DNA of 64,000 nt from CAXMST01 sp963793415 (GTDB lineage: Bacteria > Actinomycetota > Thermoleophilia > Solirubrobacterales > 70-9). The stretch is taken from assembly GCA_963793415.1 (NCBI GenBank), contig CAWCAC010000002.1, forward strand, positions 310,001 through 374,000, written 5' to 3'. This document shows positions 1 through 8,737 of this stretch, in pieces (the stretch's first letter is position 1; each line of letters begins with the position of its first letter). The translations under genes and the position numbers were made by a program. A model generated the notes under the pieces. That model saw only the letters and a program-made list of their open reading frames with translations, was not told where the DNA came from and searched no databases.

Positions 1-1579
1 CGCTGGGCCGCGCCGTGCGCTCGAGGGTCTCGGGGTCGTACGAGTAGAGACCGAAGCGCGGCTGATAGCCGTAGACCCACTCGAGGTTGTCGGTCAGCGA
101 CCACTGGAAGAAACCACGGACGTCGGCCCCGTCCTTCGTGATCGCCTTCCGCATCTGCTCCAAGTGGCTCGCCAGGTAGTCGCGCCGCTGATCGTCGTCG
201 GAGTCGGCGATCCCGTTCTCGGTCACGTAGACCGGCAGCTCGTAGCCGGCCGCCGTGCCCAGCACCTCGCGGAAGCCCTGCGGGTAGATCTCCGCCCCGA
301 GCTCGGAGCAGGTCGTCGGGCACGGAGGCCCGCCCGGGTTCTCCGGAGACGCGTACGACGTCGCCGGGAGGAAGTCGAGGACGGGGATCGAGGGCGTGAG
401 CGGCGCCCCGAGCCCGCTGACGCGACCGCGGAAGTAGTAGTTGAGCCCGACGAAGTCCGCCTTGCGGCCGTGCAGGTCACGCTCGCCCGGATCGATGTCG
501 CCGTCGGCGTTGCGGTCGATGTCGCCGGTCACGATCGCGTCGAGCAGCAGGCGGTTGAAGAGGTAGTCGGCGTGCCCGGTCGCCTCCCGGTCGAGATCGG
601 AGGAGGGATCGTCTGGCGTGAAGGCGACCATGTTCATCACGGGCCCGACGCGCGAGTCGCGGCCGTCGCCGTCGAGGTCGGCGTCGTCGGTCCGCTTGAG
701 CTCGTCGTAGGCGACGGTGTTGGCGCGCTCGAGGTTGATCAGCACCTCGCGGGCGCCGCTGAAGCTGAACACGCCGGGCGGCCAGTACGCCTCGACCAGC
801 CCCGTCACGTTCACGAACCCCTGGGCGACGATCACCATCGGCTCGTTGATCGGCGTCCAGAAGTCGGCCTCGCGGCCGAGCTTCCAGCCCAGATAGGCCG
901 CGTACTTGCGGAACTCGCCGACCGTGTCGCGGTCGAGCCAGCCGCCCGCCTCGAGGTCCGGAAGCGGCTCGTCGGGCCCGCGGCCGGCGAGCGCGTCGCG
1001 GGTCGCGTCGGGATCGTGCAGCCAGGTCGGGAGCGTCCAGTGATGCAGCGTCACAAACGGGGTCAGCCCGCGGGCGGAGGTCGCCTTCAGCACCTTGCGG
1101 TAGTGGCGGACGGCGCGGTGGTTGGCGACCTCGTCGAGCGCCTCGAGGTCGGCCTCGCCGATCTTCTTGCCGACGTCGATCTCCTCGGTCGAGTCGGGGA
1201 AGATCCGCGGCCACTCGACCGAGAAGCGGAAAGCGTTGTTGTGGAGATGATCGGCGGCGAGGTCGAGGTCGGTCTCGTAGAGACCGAAGTGGCCGGGACC
1301 CTGCTCGGGCTGATCGCCGGAGACGATCCCGTCGGCGATGTTCTGAGGGTCGTGCGTCCACTCGTACCAATCGCTCTTCGGCGCCAGCCACTTGCCCTGA
1401 CCGGACTCCGCCTGAAAGCCGGCCAGCGCCGTGCCCCAGAGGAAGCCGCGCGGAAACTTGCCATCGGCGTTCGCCGGAGCGGCGGCGAGACAGGCGAGCG
1501 CCGCCGTCAGACAGGCCGCGAGCACCACGCGGAGCGCCGTGCGGCGCGATCCCGGTCCCCTCTTGACGATCGTCTTCAC
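1..1579 (-). CDS. Secreted glycoside hydrolase family 1 (beta-glucosidase type), 3' end outside window
   Basis: Reading leftward from a GTG at 1579 gives 526 codons with no stop before the window edge, so the C-terminus is missing. The GH1 signature is clear: TPINEP (acid/base Glu at about residue 246), DFVGLNYY, and VTENG (nucleophile Glu at about residue 454). GH1 enzymes release beta-linked sugars with retention of configuration. The N-terminus carries an export signal (arginines, a hydrophobic stretch, then ANA before DGKFPRG), so the enzyme probably works outside the membrane, which is less common for bacterial GH1. Residues 355-366 (DRNADGDIDPGE) match an EF-hand calcium loop and residues 299-310 form a weaker one. 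It starts 16 bases after the lhr stop and may be co-transcribed with it. Substrate cannot be told. Confidence 0.85.
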   Translation of the reverse strand, partial: MKTIVKRGPGSRRTALRVVLAACLTAALACLAAAPANADGKFPRGFLWGTALAGFQAESGQGKWLAPKSDWYEWTHDPQNIADGIVSGDQPEQGPGHFGLYETDLDLAADHLHNNAFRFSVEWPRIFPDSTEEIDVGKKIGEADLEALDEVANHRAVRHYRKVLKATSARGLTPFVTLHHWTLPTWLHDPDATRDALAGRGPDEPLPDLEAGGWLDRDTVGEFRKYAAYLGWKLGREADFWTPINEPMVIVAQGFVNVTGLVEAYWPPGVFSFSGAREVLINLERANTVAYDELKRTDDADLDGDGRDSRVGPVMNMVAFTPDDPSSDLDREATGHADYLFNRLLLDAIVTGDIDRNADGDIDPGERDLHGRKADFVGLNYYFRGRVSGLGAPLTPSIPVLDFLPATSYASPENPGGPPCPTTCSELGAEIYPQGFREVLGTAAGYELPVYVTENGIADSDDDQRRDYLASHLEQMRKAITKDGADVRGFFQWSLTDNLEWVYGYQPRFGLYSYDPETLERTARPS

Positions 1580-1595
1580 CCCGCGGCGAGTGTAG

Positions 1596-4500
1596 CTAGC
1601 CCGCTGCGACGAGCCGCTTTGGCTGGCGCGAGAAGCCGGCCTCGACGAGGGCGTTCTCGAAACCGGAGCCCATCACCGGATCGCCGTTGACCTTCTCGAC
1701 GCCGAGCTTCGGGATCACGCCCGCCTCGGTCGCGTCGTTGAGGGCGGCCAGCGCTGCCCCGAGCTCGTCGTCGTCGAGCCGCGCAAGCAGCAGGATGCCC
1801 TTGCCGCCGCGCTCGACGTAGACCACCGGCTCGCCGTCGCGGAGCAGGACGTAGGCGCCGGCGACGCGGCTGGGTCGGCGGCCGCCGCGGCCCTCCTCGT
1901 CCTCGGCGCCGTCGCGGGCCTGCGGCCGCGGCCAACTCAGTTGCGAGCCGTAGGGCTGCGCCGGGTCGGTCGCGGCGAGCACCGTGAACACGCCCTCCTC
2001 GCGCGGCAGCGAGCGCAGGCGCTCGACCGCGCCGGCGAGCGCGAACTGGGCGCCGCCGAGGCCCTCGACGAAGTAGCCGCGGCGGGCGGTGCCGAGAATC
2101 TCGAGGTTGGAGAGCTCGCCGTAAAGCGTCGTGAAGCCGCCGGGGACACCCTCGGAGAGGACCGTCTCGCGGGTGACGATCCCGTAGCGCTCCAGCATCA
2201 GCTCCGCCTGTGCCCGGAGCCGCGGGCCGGTCGCCGGCGCGTCGCGGAGCAGCTCGGAGACGAGCGACCAGCGGCCCTGCACGGCGCTGCCGGTCGCGGC
2301 ACGGCGCGAGGAGAAGCGCCGGGCGCGACGCGAGTCGGCGCGGTCCGCCGCCTTCAGCCGCGGCGCCCGCAGCGGCGCGAAGGCGTCGTTGGTCACCTCG
2401 CCCGCCCAGGCGAGATCCCAGAGCGCCGCGTGCAGCGCCTCCTTCTCCGCATCGGCAAGGATCGATGCGATGTCGAGCCAGAACGCGGGTCGGTCGGCGA
2501 GCAGCTCGCGGATCCGGTCGTGGAGCTCACCCTCGGGCCGGTCGAGCTTCGCGTTCGACGGAGGCGGGCCGGCGAGGCGGACGTCCTCGCGGAAGTAGAG
2601 CGCAACGCGGCCCGTGCGGCCGACCGGGCCGGCGCCGATCCAGACGATCTCGCCGCCGGTGGTCAGCATGTCGAGCCAGTTCTGCGAGTAGGCGCCGAGC
2701 CGGCGCGGCAGCACGTCCCGCTCCCAGACCTCGGGGGTCAGGGCGACCCCCTGCAGCGGCACCAGCGCCTCGCGCAGGCGGTCGATCCCGGCGCCGGCCG
2801 GGCGGTGCGCGTCGACGTTCTGCCAGGAGGGCAGGAAGCGGGCGAGCTCGCGGACGTCGGCGGCCTCGACCTCCTTGCGGAGCACGGCGAGGCTGGCGCG
2901 GCGGACCCGGCGCAGGACGTCTGCGTCGCACCACTCGCGCTCGGTCCCACCCGGCAGTAGCTCGCCGCGGACGAGGTCGCCGGCGCGCTCCATCTGCTTC
3001 AGGGCGGGCTCGACGTCGACGCCGTAGCGGCGGGCGGCCTGCGCGGTCGGGAACGGGCCGTGGGTGCGCGCGTAGCGGCGCATCAGCGCCACCATCGGCT
3101 CGGGGACCTCATCGAGGAAGGCGTCAGGCAGGCCCGAGGGGACCGGCGTGCCGAGCGCGTCGCGGAAGAGGCCGCCGTCCTGGGCCGCAATCCAGCGCTC
3201 CTCGCCGGCGACCCGGACCCGGACTGCGCGCCGCTCCGTCTCCAGCTTGGCGAGCATCGAGGCGGCCGAGTAGCCCTCGGTGACGCGTTCCTCCGCCTCC
3301 TCGGTGGTCAGGTCGCCGAGCCGGCGCAGGATCTGCTCGAGGTGGTCGCGATCGCCGGCGCGGGCCTCGTCGACGCGGTGCTGCAGCGACGCCTCGAGCT
3401 CGTCGAGCGCGACCGGGTCGATCAGCTCGCGCAGCTCCTCCTGGCCGAGCAGCTCGCGCAGCAGGTCGCGGTCGAGGGCGAGGGCGGCGGCGCGGCGCTC
3501 CGCGTTCGGGGTGTCGCCCTCGTACATGTAGGTGGCGACGTAGTCGAACAGCAGCGAGGAGGCGAACGGGCTGGCGCTCTGGGTCTCGACCTCGACCAGG
3601 GTGATCTTGCGCGAGCGGACGTCGCGGAGGATCTCGGTCAGCGCAGGTAGGTCGAGCACGTCGCGCAGCACCTCGCGGTAGGTCTCGAGTGTGACCGGGA
3701 AACGGGGGAAGTCCTTGGCGACCTCGAGCAGGGACTGCGCCTTGAGCCGTTGCTGCCAGAGCGGCGTGCGCTTGCCCGGGTAGGCCCGTGGAATCAAGAG
3801 CGAGCGACCGGCCGCCTCGCGGAAGCGGGCGCCGAACAGGGCCGTGCCGCTGAGCTCGCCGACGATCAGGTCCTCGACCTCGTCCGGTTCGAGCGTGACC
3901 AGGTCGGGAGACGGCGCCTCGTCGGCGTCGGGAAGGTGGATGACGATCCCGTCGTCGGACCAGATCGCGTCCGCCTCGAGCTCGAGCTCACTGCGGATCT
4001 TGGCGCTCAGCGCCATCCCCCAGGCGGCGTGGACGCGCCCTCCGAAGGGGCTCAGGATGCAGAGGCGCCAGTCGCCGATCTCGTCACGGAAGCGCTCGAT
4101 CACGATCGTCTCGTCCGAGGGCACGACGCGGGTCGCGGTCTGCTGCTCCTGCAGGTAGGCGACGAGGTTCTCGGCGGCGAGGTCGTCGAGGTCGTAGTCG
4201 CGGGCGAGCTCGCTCGGCTTCATCGAGACCGCCTCGCGCGAGAACTCACCGATCGCGCGCCCCAGCTCCACGGTGCGGCCGACGCCGTCGCCGCGCCAGA
4301 AGGGGACAGCGCCGGGAACGCCCGGTGCCGGGGTGACGATCACGCGGTCGCGGGTGATGTCGTCGATCCGCCAGGTCGAGGCCCCGAGCAGGAAGACCTG
4401 GCCCGGCCGCGCCTCATAGACCATCTCCTCGTCGAGCTCGCCGACTCGGCGGCCATCGGGAAGGTGGACGCCGTAGAGGCCGCGGTCGGGGATCGTGCCC

Positions 4501-6203
4501 GCGTTGGTGACGGCGAGCTGGCGGGCGCCCTTGCGGCCGCGGATCGTCCCCGCCGTCCGGTCCCAGACCAGCCGCGGCCGCAGCTCAGCGAAGCGCTCCG
4601 ACGGGTAGCGGCCGTCGAGCATGTCGAGCACGTTCTCGAACTGCTCGCGGCCGAGCTCCTCGTAGGGCTCGGTCGCCTTGACGATTCCTTCGACCTCGTC
4701 GACGTCCCACTCGCGGTCGGCGACCATCGAGACGAGGTGCTGGGCCAAGACGTCGAGCGGGTTGCGCGGGATCACCGTCTCCTCGATCTCGCCGAGCCGC
4801 ATCTTCTTGGCGACTACCGCGCACTCGAGCAGGTCGGAGCGGAACTTGGGGAAGATGCGACCGGTTGAGACGGCGCCGAGCTCGTGGCCGGCGCGACCGA
4901 CCCGCTGGATGCCGCGGGCGACCGACTTCGGCGACTCGACCTGGATCACGAGATCGACGGCGCCCATGTCGATGCCGAGCTCGAGCGAGGAGGTAGCGAC
5001 CAGGCACGGCAGCTGCCCTGACTTGAGCAGCTCCTCGACCTTGGTCCGCTCCTCGTGCGCGAGCGAGCCGTGGTGGGCGCGGGCGATCTCGGGGTGGGAG
5101 TCGGGCGGCGGGCCGTCATCCGCCGACTCCCCCGCGGCCTCGAGCGCCTCCTCGGCGTTGAGCTCGTTGAGGCGCTTGGCGAGACGCTCTGCTCCGCGCC
5201 GGTTGTTGACGAAGATGATCGTGCTCGTGTGCTGCTTGACGAGCTCGAGCAGCTTCGGGTAGATCGCCGGCCAGATCGAGCGATGGTTGGGCTCGCCGGC
5301 GAGCTGTGGGTCGATCCTGTCGGCGCCGACACCTGCCTTGGGTGGGCCACTGGGGCCGGCGCCGTCGGGCGCGCCGATCGGGGCCGGCGCCACCGAGCCC
5401 GGATCAGCCATGTCCTCGACCGGGACGACGATCTCGAGGTCGAGTTCCTTGCGGACGCCGGCGTCGACGATCTCGCACTTCTTGCCCGGGCCGGCGAGGA
5501 ACTTGGCGATCCGCTCGAGCGGGCGCTGCGTCGCCGAGAGGCCGATCCGCTGCACCGGCTTGCGCGGCAGCAGCTCCAGGTCCTGGTCGGTGAGCTCGAG
5601 CTGCTCGTCCTGCTCGGGGTGCTGGACGTGGTGGTCGAGCCGCTCGATCGTCAGCGCCATGTGGGCGCCGCGCTTGGTCGGGGCCACGGCGTGGATCTCG
5701 TCGACGATCACGGCCTCGACCCCGGTCAGGATCTTGCGTGCCTGCGAGGTCATCATCAGATACAGCGACTCGGGCGTCGTGATCAGGATGTCGGGCGGCG
5801 TCCGCAGCATCGCCTGGCGGTCCTTCTGGGGGGTGTCGCCGGTCCGCAGTCCGACCGCGACCTCAGCGCCGATCCCGGCGAGCGGCGCCCGCAGGTTGCG
5901 CTCGACGTCGTAGGAGAGGGCCTTGAGCGGCGAGACGTAGACGATCTTGACCCCGGTCCCCAGCTGCTCGGGGCGGCGAGCGAGCGTGTCGATCCCCCAG
6001 AGGAACGCTGCCAGAGTCTTTCCCGACCCCGTTGGCGCACAGATCAGCGTGTTGGCGCCGCTCGCGATCTTCGGCCAGCCGTCGGCCTGGGCCGGGGTCG
6101 CCCCCTCGAACGAGCGCTCGAACCAGTCACGCGTACGTGCGCTGAACTGCTCCAGCGGGCTCTGATCGTGTGATCCGGCACTCGTTTTCGGCTTGGTGGG
6201 CAA
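1596..6203 (-). CDS. lhr: Lhr-type ATP-dependent DNA helicase (large helicase-related)
   Basis: This 1535-residue protein has the full length of actinobacterial Lhr, a superfamily-2 3'-5' helicase involved in DNA repair. Visible motifs: Walker A CAPTGSGKT (residues 55-63), DEIH (168-171), SATQRP (motif III), SSLELGIDMG and QRVGRAGH (motifs V and VI). They are followed by the winged-helix region and the long C-terminal domain typical of Lhr. The track start is TTG at 6203; no better start precedes the conserved FSARTRDWF segment. A lysine-poor insert rich in Pro/Gly/Ala (about residues 265-300) lies between the two RecA-like lobes. The gene is isolated upstream from the rml operon by 125 bases and is followed closely by the glycosidase gene. 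In mycobacteria Lhr is linked to the mitomycin response; here that role is inference. Confidence 0.93.
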   Translation of the reverse strand: MPTKPKTSAGSHDQSPLEQFSARTRDWFERSFEGATPAQADGWPKIASGANTLICAPTGSGKTLAAFLWGIDTLARRPEQLGTGVKIVYVSPLKALSYDVERNLRAPLAGIGAEVAVGLRTGDTPQKDRQAMLRTPPDILITTPESLYLMMTSQARKILTGVEAVIVDEIHAVAPTKRGAHMALTIERLDHHVQHPEQDEQLELTDQDLELLPRKPVQRIGLSATQRPLERIAKFLAGPGKKCEIVDAGVRKELDLEIVVPVEDMADPGSVAPAPIGAPDGAGPSGPPKAGVGADRIDPQLAGEPNHRSIWPAIYPKLLELVKQHTSTIIFVNNRRGAERLAKRLNELNAEEALEAAGESADDGPPPDSHPEIARAHHGSLAHEERTKVEELLKSGQLPCLVATSSLELGIDMGAVDLVIQVESPKSVARGIQRVGRAGHELGAVSTGRIFPKFRSDLLECAVVAKKMRLGEIEETVIPRNPLDVLAQHLVSMVADREWDVDEVEGIVKATEPYEELGREQFENVLDMLDGRYPSERFAELRPRLVWDRTAGTIRGRKGARQLAVTNAGTIPDRGLYGVHLPDGRRVGELDEEMVYEARPGQVFLLGASTWRIDDITRDRVIVTPAPGVPGAVPFWRGDGVGRTVELGRAIGEFSREAVSMKPSELARDYDLDDLAAENLVAYLQEQQTATRVVPSDETIVIERFRDEIGDWRLCILSPFGGRVHAAWGMALSAKIRSELELEADAIWSDDGIVIHLPDADEAPSPDLVTLEPDEVEDLIVGELSGTALFGARFREAAGRSLLIPRAYPGKRTPLWQQRLKAQSLLEVAKDFPRFPVTLETYREVLRDVLDLPALTEILRDVRSRKITLVEVETQSASPFASSLLFDYVATYMYEGDTPNAERRAAALALDRDLLRELLGQEELRELIDPVALDELEASLQHRVDEARAGDRDHLEQILRRLGDLTTEEAEERVTEGYSAASMLAKLETERRAVRVRVAGEERWIAAQDGGLFRDALGTPVPSGLPDAFLDEVPEPMVALMRRYARTHGPFPTAQAARRYGVDVEPALKQMERAGDLVRGELLPGGTEREWCDADVLRRVRRASLAVLRKEVEAADVRELARFLPSWQNVDAHRPAGAGIDRLREALVPLQGVALTPEVWERDVLPRRLGAYSQNWLDMLTTGGEIVWIGAGPVGRTGRVALYFREDVRLAGPPPSNAKLDRPEGELHDRIRELLADRPAFWLDIASILADAEKEALHAALWDLAWAGEVTNDAFAPLRAPRLKAADRADSRRARRFSSRRAATGSAVQGRWSLVSELLRDAPATGPRLRAQAELMLERYGIVTRETVLSEGVPGGFTTLYGELSNLEILGTARRGYFVEGLGGAQFALAGAVERLRSLPREEGVFTVLAATDPAQPYGSQLSWPRPQARDGAEDEEGRGGRRPSRVAGAYVLLRDGEPVVYVERGGKGILLLARLDDDELGAALAALNDATEAGVIPKLGVEKVNGDPVMGSGFENALVEAGFSRQPKRLVAAG

Positions 6204-6328
6204 GCCACCGATCTTACGCGGCCGCCTGAGCGACCGCCCGGGCTCGCCGGATCAGCGGACCCCGGCGCCGGCCTTCCGTCAGCTCCGGGCGGCTGCGGTC
6301 TGCAGGAGCGGGCGGATCGGGAGGAGGG

Positions 6329-6886
6329 TCAGACGGTGAACGGCAGCGAGTCGGCGATCTCGGCCAGGCTCGGGGCCCGCTTGTCGCGGTCGCTGAGGAC
6401 CGGGTCCGGGATCGGCCACTCGATGCCGACTTCGGGGTCGTCCCAGGCGAGCTGCGACTCGGTCTCGGGGTCGTAGAGCGAGGTCACCTTGTAGGCGACG
6501 TCGGCGACGTGACTGAGGACCTGGAAGCCGTGCCCGAAGCCGACCGGGACCCAGAGCTGGCGATGGGTCTCGTCGTCGAGCACGTGCCCCTCCCACTCGC
6601 CGTAGGTGGGCGAGCCGCGGCGCAGGTCGACGGCGACGTCGAAGATCGAGCCGCGCAGGCAGCGCACGAGCTTGCCCTGGCCGGGGTGCGTCTGGAAGTG
6701 GATGCCGCGCAGGGTTCCCCGCTGGGTCGAGCGCGAATGGTTCTCCTGGATCCACGGGCCCTCGATCCCGAGCTCGGCCCAGGCCGGCTGCGAGTAGGAC
6801 TCGAGCAGGAAGCCACGGTGGTCGCCGTGGACCGTCGGCTCGACGGCGACCAGTCCCTCGAGCCGCGTCTCGATTGCGGTCGGCAC
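6329..6886 (-). CDS. rmlC: dTDP-4-dehydrorhamnose 3,5-epimerase
   Basis: RmlC (RfbC) epimerises C3 and C5 of dTDP-4-keto-6-deoxyglucose, the third step of dTDP-L-rhamnose synthesis in the cytoplasm. The 185-residue length is normal for the cupin-fold family. The family patterns are present: GDHRGFLLES near residue 21, IQENHSRS, TLRGIHFQ with the catalytic His at residue 63, and the active-site tyrosine region AYKVTSLYDP near 130-140. The start is a GTG one base after the rmlB stop, so this is the last gene of a four-gene coupled operon. L-rhamnose made here would feed cell-wall polysaccharide; in mycobacteria it is part of the arabinogalactan linker. Confidence 0.95.
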   Translation of the reverse strand: MPTAIETRLEGLVAVEPTVHGDHRGFLLESYSQPAWAELGIEGPWIQENHSRSTQRGTLRGIHFQTHPGQGKLVRCLRGSIFDVAVDLRRGSPTYGEWEGHVLDDETHRQLWVPVGFGHGFQVLSHVADVAYKVTSLYDPETESQLAWDDPEVGIEWPIPDPVLSDRDKRAPSLAEIADSLPFTV

Positions 6887-6887
6887 G

Positions 6888-7889
6888 CTAGGCCCCGAGC
6901 TTCTTGCCGTACTGCTTCTCGTAGTACTCCTGGTACTCGCCGGAGCGGATCGGGCCCCACCAGTCCTCGTTGTCGCGGTACCAGTTCACGGTCCGCTCGA
7001 TGCCCTCGTCGAAGCCGACCTCGGCCTTCCAGCCGAGCTCCTCGGTGCGGTCGGCCGAGAGCGAGTAGCGACGGTCGTGGCCGAGCCGGTCGGAGACGTA
7101 GGTGATCAGCGACTCGTCGCGGCCGGCGAGCCCGAGGATCCGCTCGACGACCTCGATGTTGGCCTTCTCGTCGGGTCCGCCGACGTTGTAGACCTGGCCG
7201 GCCTCGCCGCGCTCGAGGACGACGTCGATCGCGGAGGCGAAGTCCTCGACGTAGAGCCAGTTGCGGACCTGCATGCCGTCGCCGTAGACGGGGATCTCGT
7301 CGCCGGCGAGCGCGTTCAGGATCGTCAGCGGGATCAGCTTCTCCGGGTGCTGGCAGGGGCCGAAGTTGTTCGAGGCGCGGGTGATCAGCGCGTCCGCCCC
7401 ATAGGTGTGGTGGAAGGCACTGACGATCAGATCGCCACCGGCCTTCGAGGCGGAGTAGGGGGACGACGGATCGAGCGGCGAGGTCTCCGTGAAGCTGCCG
7501 TCATCGATCGAGCCATAGACCTCGTCGGTCGAGATCTGCAGGTGGCGGATGCCGGCGTCGCGGGCCGCCTCGAGCAGCACGTAGGTGCCGAAGACGTCGG
7601 TCTGGATGAAGGCGCCGGGATCCTCGATCGAGCGGTCGACATGCGACTCGGCGGCGAAGTTGACGACCGCGTCGCAGCCCTCGATCGCGGCCTTGACGGC
7701 CTCGGCGTCGGCGATGTCCGCCTCGACGAAGCCGAGCCGGGCGCTGTCGGCGCCGGCGAGGTTCTCCTTGCGGCCGGCGTAGGTGAGCTTGTCGAGCACG
7801 ACGATCTCATCGCCGGGGTTGAGCTCGAGATGGCGGCGGACGTAGGTGGAGCCGATGAATCCGGCACCACCGGCGACGAGAAGCTTCAT
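6888..7889 (-). CDS. rmlB: dTDP-glucose 4,6-dehydratase
   Basis: RmlB (RfbB) converts dTDP-glucose to dTDP-4-keto-6-deoxyglucose using bound NAD. The 333-residue protein has the extended SDR fold: GGAGFIGS (residues 7-14) for NAD, the dehydratase TDE triad (121-123) and the catalytic YSASK (145-149). ATG at 7889 overlaps the rmlD stop in an ATGA junction, and this start gives the expected MKLLVAGG beginning; a longer open frame upstream only reflects the overlap with rmlD. Position three of the operon rmlA-rmlD-rmlB-rmlC. Confidence 0.96.
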   Translation of the reverse strand: MKLLVAGGAGFIGSTYVRRHLELNPGDEIVVLDKLTYAGRKENLAGADSARLGFVEADIADAEAVKAAIEGCDAVVNFAAESHVDRSIEDPGAFIQTDVFGTYVLLEAARDAGIRHLQISTDEVYGSIDDGSFTETSPLDPSSPYSASKAGGDLIVSAFHHTYGADALITRASNNFGPCQHPEKLIPLTILNALAGDEIPVYGDGMQVRNWLYVEDFASAIDVVLERGEAGQVYNVGGPDEKANIEVVERILGLAGRDESLITYVSDRLGHDRRYSLSADRTEELGWKAEVGFDEGIERTVNWYRDNEDWWGPIRSGEYQEYYEKQYGKKLGA

Positions 7890-8737
7890 CGGGCGGGTTC
7901 CTCCAGTTCGCGGTCGGCGAGGTAGCGGCGCAGCGAGTCCTGCCAGGGCGGCAGCTCGAAGTGCTTGTCGCGCTCGGAGACGAGCACCGAGTAGGCGGGG
8001 CGGGGCGCCTTGCGGGCCATCATCTCCGTGGTCGTCGACATCACCCTGGTCTCGTAGCCGGCCTGGTCGAAGATCTCCTGGGCGAAGTCGAACCAGGTGC
8101 AGCTGCCGGTGCCGGCGATGTGATGAATGCCGTACTCCTCGGTCTCGACCAGCTTGACCATCGCCTCGGCGAGGTCGGCGCAGCTGGTCGGGCAGCCGCG
8201 CTGGTCGTTGACGACGAGTACCTCGGGCTGGACTGCGCCGATCTGCAGCATCGTCTCGACGAAGTTCTTCCCGGCCGGGCCGTACAGCCACGAGGCCCGG
8301 ACTATGAAGTGGCGCGGGTTGGCGACCGCGACGGAGGTCTCGCCGCCGAGCTTGCTGCGCCCGTAGGCGCTGATCGGATGGGGCAGGTCCGACTCGACGT
8401 AGGGCTCGTTCTTGGTCCCGTCGAAGACATAGTCGGAGGACGGGTACAGGACCTTGGCCCCAACCCGCTCTGCCGCGGCGGCGAGCATCGCCGCGCCGGT
8501 GTCGTTGACGGCGTTGGCGCCGCGCTCGTCGTCCTCGGCCCCGTCGACGTCGGACCAGGCGGCGCAGTTGATCACTGCCTCAGGGGCAAAGCCGCCGACC
8601 GCCGCGTCGATCGAGCGCGAGTCGGTGACGTCGAGCTGGCTGCGGTTGAGCGCGCGCACCTCGTGCCCGCGCCGCTTGCAGGCACCGGTCACCTCGTGGG
8701 CGAGCATTCCCTCGCCCCCTGCGACCAGGACCCTCAC
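7886..8737 (-). CDS. rmlD: dTDP-4-dehydrorhamnose reductase
   Basis: RmlD (RfbD) carries out the final NAD(P)H reduction to dTDP-L-rhamnose. The 283-residue protein begins at a GTG (8737) with VRVLVAGGEGMLA, the nucleotide-binding loop in which the usual GxxGxxG is slightly altered (GGEGMLA). It has the SSDYVFDG motif, the catalytic YGRSK, and the ASWLYG and NDQRGCPT stretches of the family. The start overlaps the rmlA stop as GTGA, indicating translational coupling. It lies before rmlB, although it acts after both RmlB and RmlC. Confidence 0.95.
   Translation of the reverse strand: MRVLVAGGEGMLAHEVTGACKRRGHEVRALNRSQLDVTDSRSIDAAVGGFAPEAVINCAAWSDVDGAEDDERGANAVNDTGAAMLAAAAERVGAKVLYPSSDYVFDGTKNEPYVESDLPHPISAYGRSKLGGETSVAVANPRHFIVRASWLYGPAGKNFVETMLQIGAVQPEVLVVNDQRGCPTSCADLAEAMVKLVETEEYGIHHIAGTGSCTWFDFAQEIFDQAGYETRVMSTTTEMMARKAPRPAYSVLVSERDKHFELPPWQDSLRRYLADRELEEPAR

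Noticed and set aside
164..1690. A 508-codon plus-strand frame at the left edge
   Set aside because: It is opposite the glycosidase, whose catalytic motifs and frame are consistent at residues 246, 355 and 454.
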